Positions 11,005 to 23,091 of a DNA stretch of 64,000 nucleotides are shown in pieces. The stretch spans positions 1,854,501 through 1,918,500 of the forward strand of contig OX359193.1 in the NCBI GenBank assembly GCA_947172415.1, read 5' to 3'. The notes beneath the pieces were generated by a model that was not told where the DNA came from, made no database searches, and was given only the letters and a program-made list of their open reading frames with translations. The translations under genes and the position numbers were made by a program. This stretch comes from Chondrosia reniformis. Lineage: Eukaryota; Porifera; Demospongiae; Chondrillida; Chondrillidae. Each line of letters starts with the position of its first letter. Position 1 is the stretch's first letter.

Positions 11005-14000
11005 ATGAGTGGAAGCACTGTGGGATTTCTTTTAAGAAACTCCAAGTCTATCAGTGGAAATGTGAAACTTACTCTGAAGACTAATATTGCCACCCCCCAT
11101 CACAAGGTCAGAGCTGTTTCTGGTGCATCCTCTGATGCCAGGACCAGGTCTACTGGAAGTAAAGATTTTTCCAGTGCAGTACTTTTGTCTTCAACTGGTG
11201 CTAAGGAATTTAGTGAAATGCCAGGTCCTAAACCTTTACCAATAGTTGGGAATCTCTTCCTAGTCTACAACCGAATGACAGAGATGCCAATGGTGTTCCA
11301 GGAGCTGACACAAGTTTATGGTCGCATTTACAAGCTGAAGCTCCCTGCAAGGGCTCCAATGGTAATGCTATCAGATGTAGATAGCATAGAACAGCTCTTT
11401 AAGGTTGAAGGGAAATTACCTGTAAGAATGAAGAGATCTGCTTTGAACTGGTACTTTGAAAACTCAACTATTCCTCAAGGATTTGTATTCACGTAAGTTT
11501 CATTATTGATCCCTCGAGAGTACAAAAGCAGTTAAATGTGATCAAAAGCTTTCTGATCTGTAAAGCTGATGTAGGATAATATTGATGATATTGGCAAACA
11601 GCATTTTTATAAAAGAATCAGTAACAGATTGAAAAACGTGTTTAATCAACATCATGGATTTCCACTTTTTCTTTGTTTGAAATCACATTATGATTGGTTG
11701 ATTGGCTTGGTTAGCATTATCAAAGTAATACAATAAGCCATATATTTGTCTATATAGGTTTTCCTAACTCCTTGCAGCATTATTCCCATTAGCATATGGT
11801 TTTCCTATGCATTAGGTGCACAATTGATTTAGTTACATATTTCAAATGAGGCATATAAGTTATTGTTTGTTACTTAATGCTTTACATTTTTGTACAAACT
11901 AGTGGTTGCAGTGCTAATAGATTTCAATTTTCAACAATTGACAAATGTTGATTTCTTTTTTGACATATTTACAGTACTAAGTGCTTATAATGAAATCAGA
12001 TATAATTCTTTATCTCCAGAAATGATGAAACTACATGGAGGAGGTTGAGATCAGCAGCTAACAAAGAAATTGTGCCCAGAAGACTGATGCAGCTAACACC
12101 AAAAATAAATAAAATTTCAGATGATTTCAATTCGTATATTGATGCCAAAAGGGACAGTCAAACAGGAAACATTGCTGATTTGATGCAAGTACTCAACATG
12201 TGGGCTTGTGAAGGTACGGATGTAGTGTCTTGTCATGAATACCTATGTATGGCTGTCAGCTGGCTAGGACGTAGTTGTTTCGAGTGTGTTAAGTATTTGA
12301 ATATACTCATATGTATCAAGTTACCCTCAGCTATACAGCTGGCTAATATTACGGCTACCCACCTAGAATGCATTGACTGCTAGATATGAGTATTTAGCTG
12401 TATAGTTAAGGGTAACTATACGTAGGTGTACTCTTCTGTAACGTGTACTAAGTATATAACATGTACAGTTACTGAGTATGTTAGCACCTTATTCACTTTA
12501 TCCTAATTTTATCTCTTAATTCTTTCCTAATCGCAGGAGTTGCTACTGTGATGATAGGGGAAGGTTTAGGTATGCTTTCAGACAACCCTTCAGATATGGC
12601 CAAATCATTTCTATCTGCATCCCTGGCTTTTATCAGGAGTCTGACAAACTTCCTCTATGCGCCTCCTCTTTATAAAATTCATCACTCCCTAAGCCAGCCA
12701 TACCAGATATTTGACAAAGCTGTCAAAGAGGTTTATTCTGTTGGTGCGGCAATTCTAACTCAAAAGATAAAACAAATTGAAAGTGGTAAGAATGTCGAAG
12801 ACGTGGGCTTTCTTGGTAAATGGGTTTTAGATGGAGAGATGACTGACAGAGAGATTCTCCCCATTGTATCGGACTTCTTGGCAGTGGGCATTGATACAGT
12901 AAGTTTGGTTCAATGTAAAAGTGTGTTATTAATAATATTACACTACATGAGTATTCAGTGAATATGAAACTGCTCAGTTATTGAATATTATAGTGCAAAC
13001 TGAGCTTCATTTCCAGACCTATACAGCTCAAATGTCTGTGGCCTTCTCCTTCTTGTGGTTCTAATTAATGTAATTTTTTTAAATTGTAGACATCCGTTAC
13101 AACTACTTTCTTGCTACATGAACTATCCAAAAACCCAGAAGTCCAGGAGAGGCTAAGAAGTGAAGTGATTTCAGTATTTGGTAATCATGATGAAGTTACA
13201 GATCCAATGCAAGCCAAACTACCATACCTCAAAAATTGTGTCAAGGAAACGTTGAGGTATTTACAGGTTTGTATTATATGTCACAACTGTTTCACTTTCA
13301 TACATGTATCAATCTTAGACTTTATCCAGCTGGTCCCATTATGAGAGCTATGCCTGAAGATGTGGTCCTATGTGGTTACAAAGTTCCAGCGGGGGTGAGC
13401 ATGCAATCCTAACCTTTCACATAAGAGTATGCTGTGCACTTACTTAAGTCTCAGTGCACCTTGCATATATTTTTATATAGACACTAGTGTCAGTACAGCC
13501 ATACACCCTTGGAAGGGATCCCAACAATTTTAGTGATCCTCTAACATTTAATCCTGACCGTTGGGACAAGGAATCTAAGGAGCATCATCATCCTTTTGCT
13601 TACCTTCCTTTTGGCTATGGACCAAGAGCTTGTTACGGTGAGATAACATGCGTAGCAGAGTGTAATTTCCCTCTTGGAGAATTGAAAGTGTATAAAGTTG
13701 TTTTACTATATTGCAGTATTTGTAAGGGTCATTAATAATCTTGTAATCTTTATTACACAATTCTTTCCTAAAATGTCCGGTACATTAATACATGAATAAA
13801 TCAACAGGAATATAGTATTATTAGATTTGTCCCCAGTTTTGACTCAGCAATATCTACCAACTATCTTCTAGTAACAGTAATTGAATCTATTCATGTTTTA
13901 AAGATATCACCCTTGAATACACAAGTAGAAGATAGTTGTGAATTTCTGTATAACAGGAAAGTGATAACATGTCAGGGGATGTTAGCTTTGCTGTTATTTT

Positions 14001-15141
14001 ATATGTATATACAGTATATCTTTACATACATACTGTATTTCAGATAGCAATATTTCAAAAGAGTGTAATAATTGATAATATAATATGTATTCTTTTGCAG
14101 GAAGAAGATTAGCTGAAATGGAAATTACCAGTCTTCTTGTAAAAGTGAGTGAAATACTGCATCTGTTAACTCAGAATAGCTACCTATCACAGAGTGTGGG
14201 TGGGTAGTACTCTCTGATCTGAGAAGGGATGCCGAAGCCTCCCTCTATTCAATGTATTATCAATTATCACCAAATAATCAAGAATGAAGCAATTTTGGTT
14301 ACATAATAATCATAATTTTTAAAACAAGAATAGACTGTCTGTATAATAGCTTTCGATGGTAACACACGCAAGCCATGTTTTTGTTCAATCAAAATTAGTA
14401 AATTTAATATATATGTATATATTACATATGTATGTGTGTTTGCGTGGTTAAATAGGCCCACTTTTGAGGTATGTAATCAGATACATTTTTTGTAGTTGGC
14501 CAATTAGCAGTAGTTGAAGACTGGTATAGCTTATCAGTATGCACCTTTAATGGTAGCATACTTATAATTTGATGAATTAGTATAATATTGATTGAATTTA
14601 AGCATAAGTGCTACATTCTATATAATAGATAGATTAGATAGATATAAATTATCTAAACACCATGAAGCCTTACAATTACTTCTCTGTTGCAATCAGTCTT
14701 TTGGTTTTAAAGAATAAATGTTTTGTATTAAATGAGTTACCTATTGAGTATGGCCCAGTGAAAAAGAGGAGAACTATTGTATCCTCATCCAAATATCTCA
14801 CTAGGTTTACATATGTAGTTCTCTAGGCCTTTACTACAAACTAGATGTAACATGTTGAGAAATGGTGTTTTAATTCATGTGTCATTAAGCAATTCTTCCT
14901 GAATCAGATGTCAAGTTGTGTTTAATGAAGCTAAAATTCATTTTATGATCAAATAAACATATCATCTCATGCACATTCGGCAGTGTTGGCATATATGTAT
15001 AGTGTGGTTATGATATATATTACGCTTTTGTAGCTTATGCAAAACTTCAGACTAAGTTCAGAACAAAAGACTTTGAAAATTATTAACAAAACTACTCTTC
15101 AGCCAGCACATCCTGTCCAGATGAAATTTGAGAAACTGTAA
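11005..15141 (+). CDS. Mitochondrial-clan cytochrome P450 (CYP27/CYP24/CYP11-like), 8 exons
   Basis: Exons: 11005-11492, 12020-12213, 12537-12898, 13090-13256, 13319-13394, 13481-13637, 14101-14144, 15034-15141. All introns are GT-AG and phases agree, giving 531 residues, the same length as human CYP27A1. The first ~70 residues are rich in Ser, Lys, Arg and Thr with almost no acidic residues, typical of a mitochondrial presequence, followed by the proline hinge MPGPKPLPIVGN. The I-helix motif AVGIDTTS is at about 343-350, the K-helix KETLR at 400-404, and the haem loop FGYGPRACYG has Cys480 as thiolate ligand. After the haem loop, RRLAEMEI continues into the L-helix and the protein ends QMKFEKL. 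Such enzymes hydroxylate sterol-like substrates using adrenodoxin. The actual substrate cannot be read from sequence. The gene is convergent with the SIS-domain gene; stop codons are about 0.8 kb apart. Confidence 0.93.
12318..12421. repeat. Inverted-repeat hairpin in P450 intron 2
   Basis: The left arm AGTTACCCTCAGCTATACAG and the right arm (reading TAGCTGTATAGTTAAGGGTA) are near-complementary over about 22 bp, with a ~55-bp loop. This is MITE-like and non-coding. Confidence 0.6.
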
Positions 15142-15948
15142 ATTGGCTAAAGAATTTTCTTGTATGCAGCATGATACACCCACTTTGAATCTCTATATAC
15201 CTCACAGCATTATTTTATATGTATCAATACTTTATGCACACATATATACGTATATACAAATTAACTAAAAAGAATAATCAATATTGTGGATCTGTAAAAT
15301 ATATCAAAACAAGATAGTGATCATGTGATAAGGCTGGTATAAAGAAAATTTAATTTGCTGCTTAACCATACATATATACACATCACTTCCATGGCTCATC
15401 GATCACCATCATGATGGTCAATTAAGGTAGGGATTGATATGATAATGCATGCACATTCAGTATATGTGACTCCTCCTGTAACAAACTATAAAGCCTATAC
15501 TAAACCTGGTGAGAGCTTTGGATGAGGATACAGGAGTTTTCTCTTTCATCTTTTGCTCCACTCGGCCAGATAGCTGTTTCTGGTAATTTCACCCTTCATC
15601 AGTGACCCTGGGAATCTTTGTCTTTTTTCTTGATCTTTTGGGAATCCTTGGCTGGCCGACACATATGTATATTTTACTGTATAGATATGTATGCATATAG
15701 CACAAACTCATGCAAACAGATATGTACTTATGATTATATATATATATATATATCACAGTCATTTATATAGTTTCATATTATGTAGGTATGTATATATATA
15801 TACATTATGTAGCTTGCCAGGCATTCATTGCTATGACAACAAAATAATACCATACAAAGTATGTATAATTGAAAGGTGCTATATGATATATAGTTTTCAT
15901 GTCATACAAAAGTTATATAACAAAATATAACATAGCTTCAGTTTAAAT
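15142..15948. other. Convergent intergenic interval with a repeat fragment
   Basis: The spacer lies between the P450 stop and the SIS-gene stop. It contains a minus-oriented copy of the Penelope-linked 3' repeat (about 15485-15660) and AT microsatellites around 15735-15805. No exon is evident. Confidence 0.5.
15485..15660 (-). repeat. Dispersed Penelope-linked 3' repeat, inverted copy
   Basis: It shares, in reverse orientation, the segment found downstream of the Penelope-like reverse transcriptase at about 62500-62740. Landmarks are TCCTCATCCAAAGCTCTCAC, an A/G-rich GAAGAAGA core, CCCAGGGTCACTGATGAAGG and GAAATTACCAGAAACAGCT. Sister copies lie at 25525-25745 (+) and 59310-59435 (-). Confidence 0.7.
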
Positions 15949-18900
15949 TTAAAAAGATATAAACTTTAGTAAACTTTTTAATGGTTTCCTTCTCTCTCTA
16001 GCACTCTGATCCAAACATTGAGTAACCTCTGTTAGGATTTTCAGGGCAGTTGTTTCTCCATTCTTCAGAGCAGTATACCAATCTTGGATACAGTCTGACC
16101 TTCCACACAGACTAATGGCTACTGGAATAACCTGTTTTGACCAGGAAATACATAAACTTGATGAATATATTATGTCAATAGTCTTAATGCAAGCAAATAA
16201 AATTGTATCTACATAGTACAAAATAATTATTGAAGCTTAGATTTTGTAATTACAATTGTGGCGTGGGAGGTTGGAGGCTGGGATTTAACTAAATATCATT
16301 CCATTTTAGTTTCAGTATATGTATACGGATGCCATTTCATCATTGACAGACATTCCTTGTGCATCCTTGAACTGGTTTAAGTATTCCTGTACCTAGCACA
16401 AAGACATATTTGAAGAGATTTGCAATTTTTTAAATTTGGAATTGACTGCACACAAAATCCTTCAACTATGCAGCAACCTTCTCTACAGGGCTATAAGGTA
16501 TGAGCTGTAACTACAGAAAAGTACAATCTAAGGTTTCACAAATGTAAGAGTATGTACATATTGTAGATAGTACACATATGTATGTACGCACGTATGTGGA
16601 TGTATTGTATTTGAATTTTGCACAACTTTTGGCATGTCTATATTTCTAAATCTCTGATTGTGTTAAAACTAGTATATACGTATGCCTACGTAATACAACT
16701 GACCATGGGCGTTAGAGTGGACTTCTGTATTAACTCCTCCAATGGTATGTTCCAGTGTTTCACACTATCTTCCCTTAATATTGCTACTTTTAAACAAGCC
16801 TCAGCAGTTTTTGAAGTTCTTCCTGTAATCTGGCTTACAATATCGACAGCTCTGTCATAAAGCTATAAAAAGGCTCAGGTTACCATTTGGCTACGACAGG
16901 CCAGCCTGTGAATCCATACATATTTTAACCTACTGTGCAGTATGTACAGTACAGTATATACATTTTACAGATTACTTCTTCAAACTGATACGTACATGTA
17001 CATAATATGTAATTATCTATCTATTAATACATTAATGTTCATTAAACATTATTAAATTTTCTAAAGTGCTAGACAGATGACTAGCTACTAAATGGTAACT
17101 AGACCACCCAAGAAAGTAAACCAGGAGCCAACTACGTACATATGTATGTATATATTGTTTAAGCTAGGCTTTACATAGTCACGTACTTTGCTATTGGCTA
17201 CGGTAAGGTTAATCATTGAGTTGCCATATACCCGGCCTTTCATGATATTGGCTCCAGTTGTGATTGCATTTAAGATAATTTTAAGAGCAAAGTCTCCAAA
17301 CAGAGGAACTATGTATGCAGCAATTAAAAGGATGATGATAAGGTCTTGGTATAATGAGACATGCACAGTACGTACCACCACAAACTGAAAAATGAGGGAT
17401 TTCAATAGTCTTAACATGCATCCACCTGTAATATATACAGTATGTATAATAAACAACTGAAATGATCATATACATAATATGCACATATAACATTGCCTAC
17501 CAACCCGGAGAGTACATAGAAAGAAGACTAACTGTTCAAAGGTGTCCACATGCAGATGAGTATCATTGTATGACTGCATGTTCAGTAGAGCACATTTTGC
17601 AGGGCTAGAACAAATCCTAAATAAGGTTAACAAAATTGCACATACAATATAATTGGCACTGTTAACACATCCCTATGTATATAACTAAAATTGGTTACAA
17701 AACCTTTGCATACAATTTGTACTGTAAGTCAGTGCTGCATTGCTACATGAAGTACAAGTGAACCTATATGCAAAGTTTATCTGCCAACCTGTCTGCTAAA
17801 CTCTGATGTAAAGTGTGCTCCTGAGAAACTACAATAACAACATCCTGTGGTCTCAGGTATGACGAAATCTCTTTGTCAAAATCTTCAAAGGAAACATGAA
17901 AGAGCTTTCCAAGTCCATAAAGGTCTCCTAGGTAATGTTTATTCAGAGCCAATATTTGTATGGAGTTTAATTATTTGGAATTTTTTTAATTATAATGTTT
18001 TATGTAGGTGTAATCATATCAATTGATGCAGGCCAGGGTGAAATGCTATATAGTCATTCACTTACTTTGTGCTACAGATATATAGTTCACTTATGATCTC
18101 TATCATATTGTGAGTATATGTTTATGTACCATACACACCTGTTAAGTTTGAGTATAAGAGGAGATAGCAGTCCTTACACAATGGTTGTTACATTACCGGT
18201 TAATTACTGTCTATGTATATTTAACCTAATTTTCAAGGTAACTGATTGGAATACACACTATCTTAGCATATTTGAAATATCCACAAACGTATCATCAAGC
18301 TTATCAGAAATAGTTGCTAACAAAGCCCCAAATGTATACATCAGATACCAGTCTGAGATAAAACCATTAGATTAGTATCGCCCTAGTATAAGGAATTACA
18401 ATGGAATATTTGCAAAATATAAAATTAGCCGGCACCCTTAAGATGTAATCAAGGAATACAGAGGACTGGAATATACATATATGTATATGTACATCAAAGA
18501 GATAAAGTAAACACATTATTGGCTGATTTCATGAAATTTCAACCTTATTACATGAAGTCAAGCATTTTACTAGCAGTGCACCTGTTTTTTGGGATGTTAA
18601 TCTTGATGACTACAAATGGTCATTTTGTGATGTACGTAAGTACCTGTGTTTGTATTGCATGCCTTCCATCCATCTTTTATGAATGCTCTCACTTCATCTA
18701 GCTCTGCCCCATAAGTGTCTACCATTTCAGAGCAATCAATTAATCTACATACCAAGCAAGTGATACTGTCTAAAACAGACCATTTCACATGTACGCGTAC
18801 GTATGTACATATATACGTAAGTATGTGATTTATGTATACATACCAATTGACTATGTATCATAGCAATCTGCTTATTTGGTCTTCAATATGGGGCTATGAA

Positions 18901-21900
18901 ATCAAGCCCTACAGGCCATTATAGGCTATCAGTAGTTCAAAGGTCTATACATGTACTGTACATATGTGAAACATATGAAGTGGAAAGCCAATTTTCAGCA
19001 ATAGAATGATATCACACATCTATAGGGTCCGATTGGTATGTGTATACAGGAAGTGGCCATACACAATGAGACCTTATTAAGTACACAAATAGGCTGAGCT
19101 AATCCACAGTAATCCTATTAGACAAGGAAGCATAAGAAAATAACTCTCTATTTAGACAATGTGGCTACATATCTACTTTGATCACTGCCTTCTTAATTTT
19201 AAATCAATGGAGCACTAAGGCAGTGTATACGTATATACTGCATATGTACGTTCATAATAACCTAATATGAATATACGTATCTATGTAGTGATAGTATCCA
19301 ATTTGTATATAGGTTACCTAGGAAACCAATCTTAATAATACCTGTAGGGATGGCTCAGCTAGTGTGTAATCACTTACGCTACCACTCCAAATGACTGTGA
19401 TCCAAGTATATACAAGTGACCATCTGGGTAAGAGAGGCTCTCTCCAGCCAAAGTGAGCAAATCAGCAATTTGTGTGATGTTTGTATTACTAATGGCAGGG
19501 ATCAACTTTGTCTAAGTAGAAGTTGTGACCATTGAACTGAAGTGATACTGTACGCTGTATGAACACACACTATGTACACTCAATGTCATGATGGTAACAA
19601 ATTCACACCAGGGAATCTTTTAGAAAATGTCACAATGGGGATTAATAAACAATTGAGGGGACAACCTATAGTTGAAGATTTGTTTGCTATTACATAGATT
19701 TTAGCAATTTGATTATTTTCCAGGAGGGACAAAATATTTTAAAGAGGAGAGGAATGTCTCCCTTGCCCTTCTAAAAGAAACCCCGCATATACAAATTTAT
19801 GTGGAATATACAGTCCAAATGCTCACATGTGGACATACCTGTAAGTTATAGTTGCAACATTTTGATACATTACCAGAATATCTGTTAAATTTTTCATAGT
19901 CCTATCGATATCTGTACTGATGTTGCCCTGCATGGTTTGGGAACGTATTTCTATGCCACACTCAGCTGATTGCAAGCCAAGTAGGTCAGTTTCAAAAACA
20001 GAGCCAATAGCAAGCAGAAAAATGCTGTCAATCAGAATCTTAGTCATTGATCCTCCTTTCATCCGAGATGAACCTGTACTCGTGTACGTGCAAATGGCAA
20101 TGCAAAAGGATAGACAGTACATATATAATGGTTGATAATTATTTTGAGAATCAGCAATGCTTATTGAACAGGTTTGAACGTTTCAATGCTCAGGTCTTTT
20201 ATCAGCAATAAAATAATGGATTAATTATCTAGACTTGCTTTGTTATGCGTATATAAGGCACACTTTGTGGATTGGTTTTGCTTATCTGTACTTCACCTGT
20301 GATTGGCTCTGGTCCAATGATGGGATTCAATATTATAGCCTTCCTAGGAGAAACTGCACCTATTTCTGCCAATTCAGTAAACACCTACGGGATCATTAGA
20401 GGAGGTAGGTTACTGAAAATGAAATCAGTGATGAAAGTGTGGCTGTTTAGCAAGCTCAGGGTAGTAGGAGAAGTAGAACTAGAAAATCAGTCTATAAGAT
20501 ATTCAAACTCACTAGTTGGTGTGCACATTCTATTAATAGCATAGAATACTGTGTTTTGATTATTCAAACAGTATATGCAGGTCATAAGTATTGTGTACAT
20601 TAATAATAGTACTAGATTAACACTGCTAATATACAACTACAGAAAGAGCTTTACTTAGAAAAAATAATTAGTTCATTAAACATGTACTTTATGTACCTAA
20701 GCATGTGAATTATATAATTACATATATAAGTTACATATAGTATGCCCTCTTGTTAAATGGAGTAGTCATATGCTTTAGTGGGTTATGGTGGTACCTGCTT
20801 GCAAGTTTTGTTCCAATTTGAGATGGGTGCATCTCTAGCCATTTCTAATGGATTAAATCCAATGAGGACAGTTGTAAAGTTATCCTTTAATCATATATTA
20901 ATGGTAGAAGAATGGATATTTATAAATAACAAAAATCAGAAATAAGGTGACACTGTCACACCTGCTTCATAGAGTAGTATATTTGTCCTGCTACATAGGG
21001 AGCCGATAAGCCACAGGTGATCCCTATAAACTAAGTATAGACAGAATACAGAGTAACACATGCATTTAAAAAGCAAACAAATGTTACACTTCTTGTACAC
21101 TCGTACAATGTTTAGATAATAGAAAATATCTAACCAACACGGAATCAGCATGAACCGTTTTGCTTTTGAGATCCTCTTGACCTGAAGAAAGGAGATTCAA
21201 GACAGACAATGAATGAAGACACATATAATTACTGGCAATTAGTGGGACAAGTGACTAAAGGTCAAAGGACTGTAGTCTACTCACACTAATCATGTACAGG
21301 CCATAGTACTGATAACCTTTGACCTCTAATGAGGCTCCAAGCACATAGATATCAAATACAGGTTGTTGATTAGTTGAGAGTCATTAAGTCTCAGTTAGTA
21401 GGGAAAATGTTCTTTTAATTACTTTAGTATGTTATTTAGTTACAATATTATATATTAGATTAAAGACATATAGCAAGCACTGTTAGCAAAGGAGATAAAC
21501 ACATTGCAATAGTTCCTTACTAAGACTGTTACACATTAGATTTATGGATTAAAAACTGCAACTTATTATGGGTAATCTACTTAATTAATAATACAATTAG
21601 TCTTTCATTTTATTGTCCCCAGGATAATAAGATCAGGTGATCGAATATACCTTGAAATGGATCATCTTCTGGCAGTTCATTGCTGATTCCTAGTGACTGG
21701 TCACCACCAGATATTAAGTAGTGGAAACAAGGATCCATGCCAAGTTTCACCAAGAATCTGTTAAAACTCATTGCAGCTAACCACCCCTAGGGGATAAACA
21801 TGCAGCAGTCACCACATTCAATTTGCATGAAATATATGTCAGAATGTAACAGTGAAAAGAGGATATTTCAAACAGTTTAGGACAATTGCTGCTGATATAG

Positions 21901-22419
21901 GTTTTCACATTTAACTTTTTGATTTCAATCTTATATACCATTCTTCCACTAGTGCCACAACCACTGAATACAATGATCTAAAAATTAAGAAAATTGCAAT
22001 AAATTTGATATTCAATAAACACAGGACAGCTTACATTTTTTGCATGTCCACTCTGGTTGCCCTACGAAACAAAAAATAATTACATTTAAGGTACTGTAGC
22101 TCTGAGGTGACACCCTTAAGGCGTGTCCTCATTAAGCTTTTAAGCTTTAACCTTCAATAACTTCTCCATTATATTAGCTAAGGTTGATATTTTTTGCAGA
22201 ATTGAACCATCCATCACCCCATCATATGTCTGGAATCCTGAGAAAAGTTGAGAATTGCACTGCCTTAACAACTGAAGCATACCCTTCGTATAAAAATTGG
22301 ATGGATTAATTAATCAATCTAATCGAAATGATTCCCATGATATATTTTACTTTTGGGTCTGCTTCGTCAATACGTTCAGTAAATGCGTTGGAAAGCTCAG
22401 TGATTCTTTTAGCAGCCAT
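15949..22419 (-). CDS. GCKR: Glucokinase regulatory protein-like tandem SIS-domain protein, 18 exons
   Basis: Exons, 5' to 3' on the minus strand: 22419-22351, 22271-22152, 22061-22035, 21977-21939, 21786-21651, 21181-21135, 21030-20962, 20884-20795, 20384-20297, 20073-19839, 19488-19378, 18765-18644, 17927-17789, 17604-17505, 17384-17187, 16862-16704, 16392-16327, 16131-15949. All phases join, giving 665 residues (human GKRP 625). Diagnostic segments are RITELSNAFTERIDEADP near the N-terminus, GCGTSGRM (78-85, first SIS sugar-phosphate loop), ISGGDQS, GITCGLSAPYVAGQ, IGFNPLEMARDAPI, TGSSRMKGGSMTKIL (228 onward), DTYGAELDEVRAF, and TGANIMKGRVYG...NLTVANSK in the second SIS domain, with a helical cap ending VIPVAISLCGRSDC. 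Vertebrate GKRP binds fructose phosphates and inhibits glucokinase in the nucleus; the fold is related to bacterial MurNAc-6-phosphate etherase. Whether this protein regulates a hexokinase is inference. Exon 3 is only 27 nt and its order rests on phase. Confidence 0.9.
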
Positions 22420-23091
22420 TTTATTTGACTAGCGCGCCAAAATTTGCGTATGACTCGCGTTTGTGACGTCATTCAATAATCACAGCCTACTGGCTGATTT
22501 GTGAAACCCTTCTTCCAAGTCATAATTTTCAAGTGCTGTAGCGTCTAAAAAGACGCTAAATCCAGTCACAGTTTTAGTAAGTATAAATAAAAATCCGTTG
22601 AGCATCTTAAAGAAATATTCATATGTAGGAAATAGTTTTATTGAATAAAATAATGTGGATTGACATGACGCCATTTTTCTTTAGGTCAATTGTCTAAAGG
22701 ATTGAGAGCTACTAGTCTCTTAGCTCTTTGTCCTGTTGTATCGCACTTTGCAGCAGGTGTGACCTATAAATTGACCATTTTCTTTCTTCCTTCAAGGGAT
22801 TTCTTTTTTGACTTTGAAATCTGAATAATAGTGAATTCGAAACACCAATTAACATATTTAAATAGTAAATAGCACTTTTAGAAGGCAAACTAAACCATTT
22901 TTTCCGAAGGCGATAAATCCCAAGTAGCAGGAGATAGTGAAATTGTCCCAAAGTCAGATATTTATTATTTTGGTTGTAATCAACATGGAGCAGAATTGAA
23001 GTTTTCTCAATGGAGCGCTTACAATCAACAAGAGACAAGCAAGCCTTTGGTAGAGGAGCCAAGCAGTTCTTTTTTGGGTTCAGGGAGCACC
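22420..23091. promoter_or_regulatory. Divergent promoter interval, GCKR-like / RNF10
   Basis: The two start codons point apart across 672 bp. Near the GCKR-like ATG there is an E2F-like GCGCGCCAAAA at 22432-22442, an AP-1-like TGACTCG at 22451-22457 and a perfect palindromic CRE, TGACGTCA, at 22464-22471. The RNF10 frame stays open upstream of its first ATG without another ATG, so an additional upstream exon cannot be excluded. Functions are inferred from consensus only. Confidence 0.55.
22464..22471. promoter_or_regulatory. CRE palindrome TGACGTCA
   Basis: An exact CREB/ATF consensus octamer, 45 bp upstream of the GCKR-like start codon on the minus strand. It could drive that gene, RNF10 or both. 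Confidence 0.5.

Noticed and set aside
18200..18375. Possible extra exon of the GCKR-like gene on the minus strand
   Set aside because: It has an acceptor-like AG but no donor, and the flanking exons join in phase without it at the spacing seen in vertebrate GKRP.
19378..19520. Longer version of GCKR-like exon 11 starting at an upstream AG
   Set aside because: Upstream AG sites put the exon out of phase or into stops; the AG just before 19488 restores phase and the family match.
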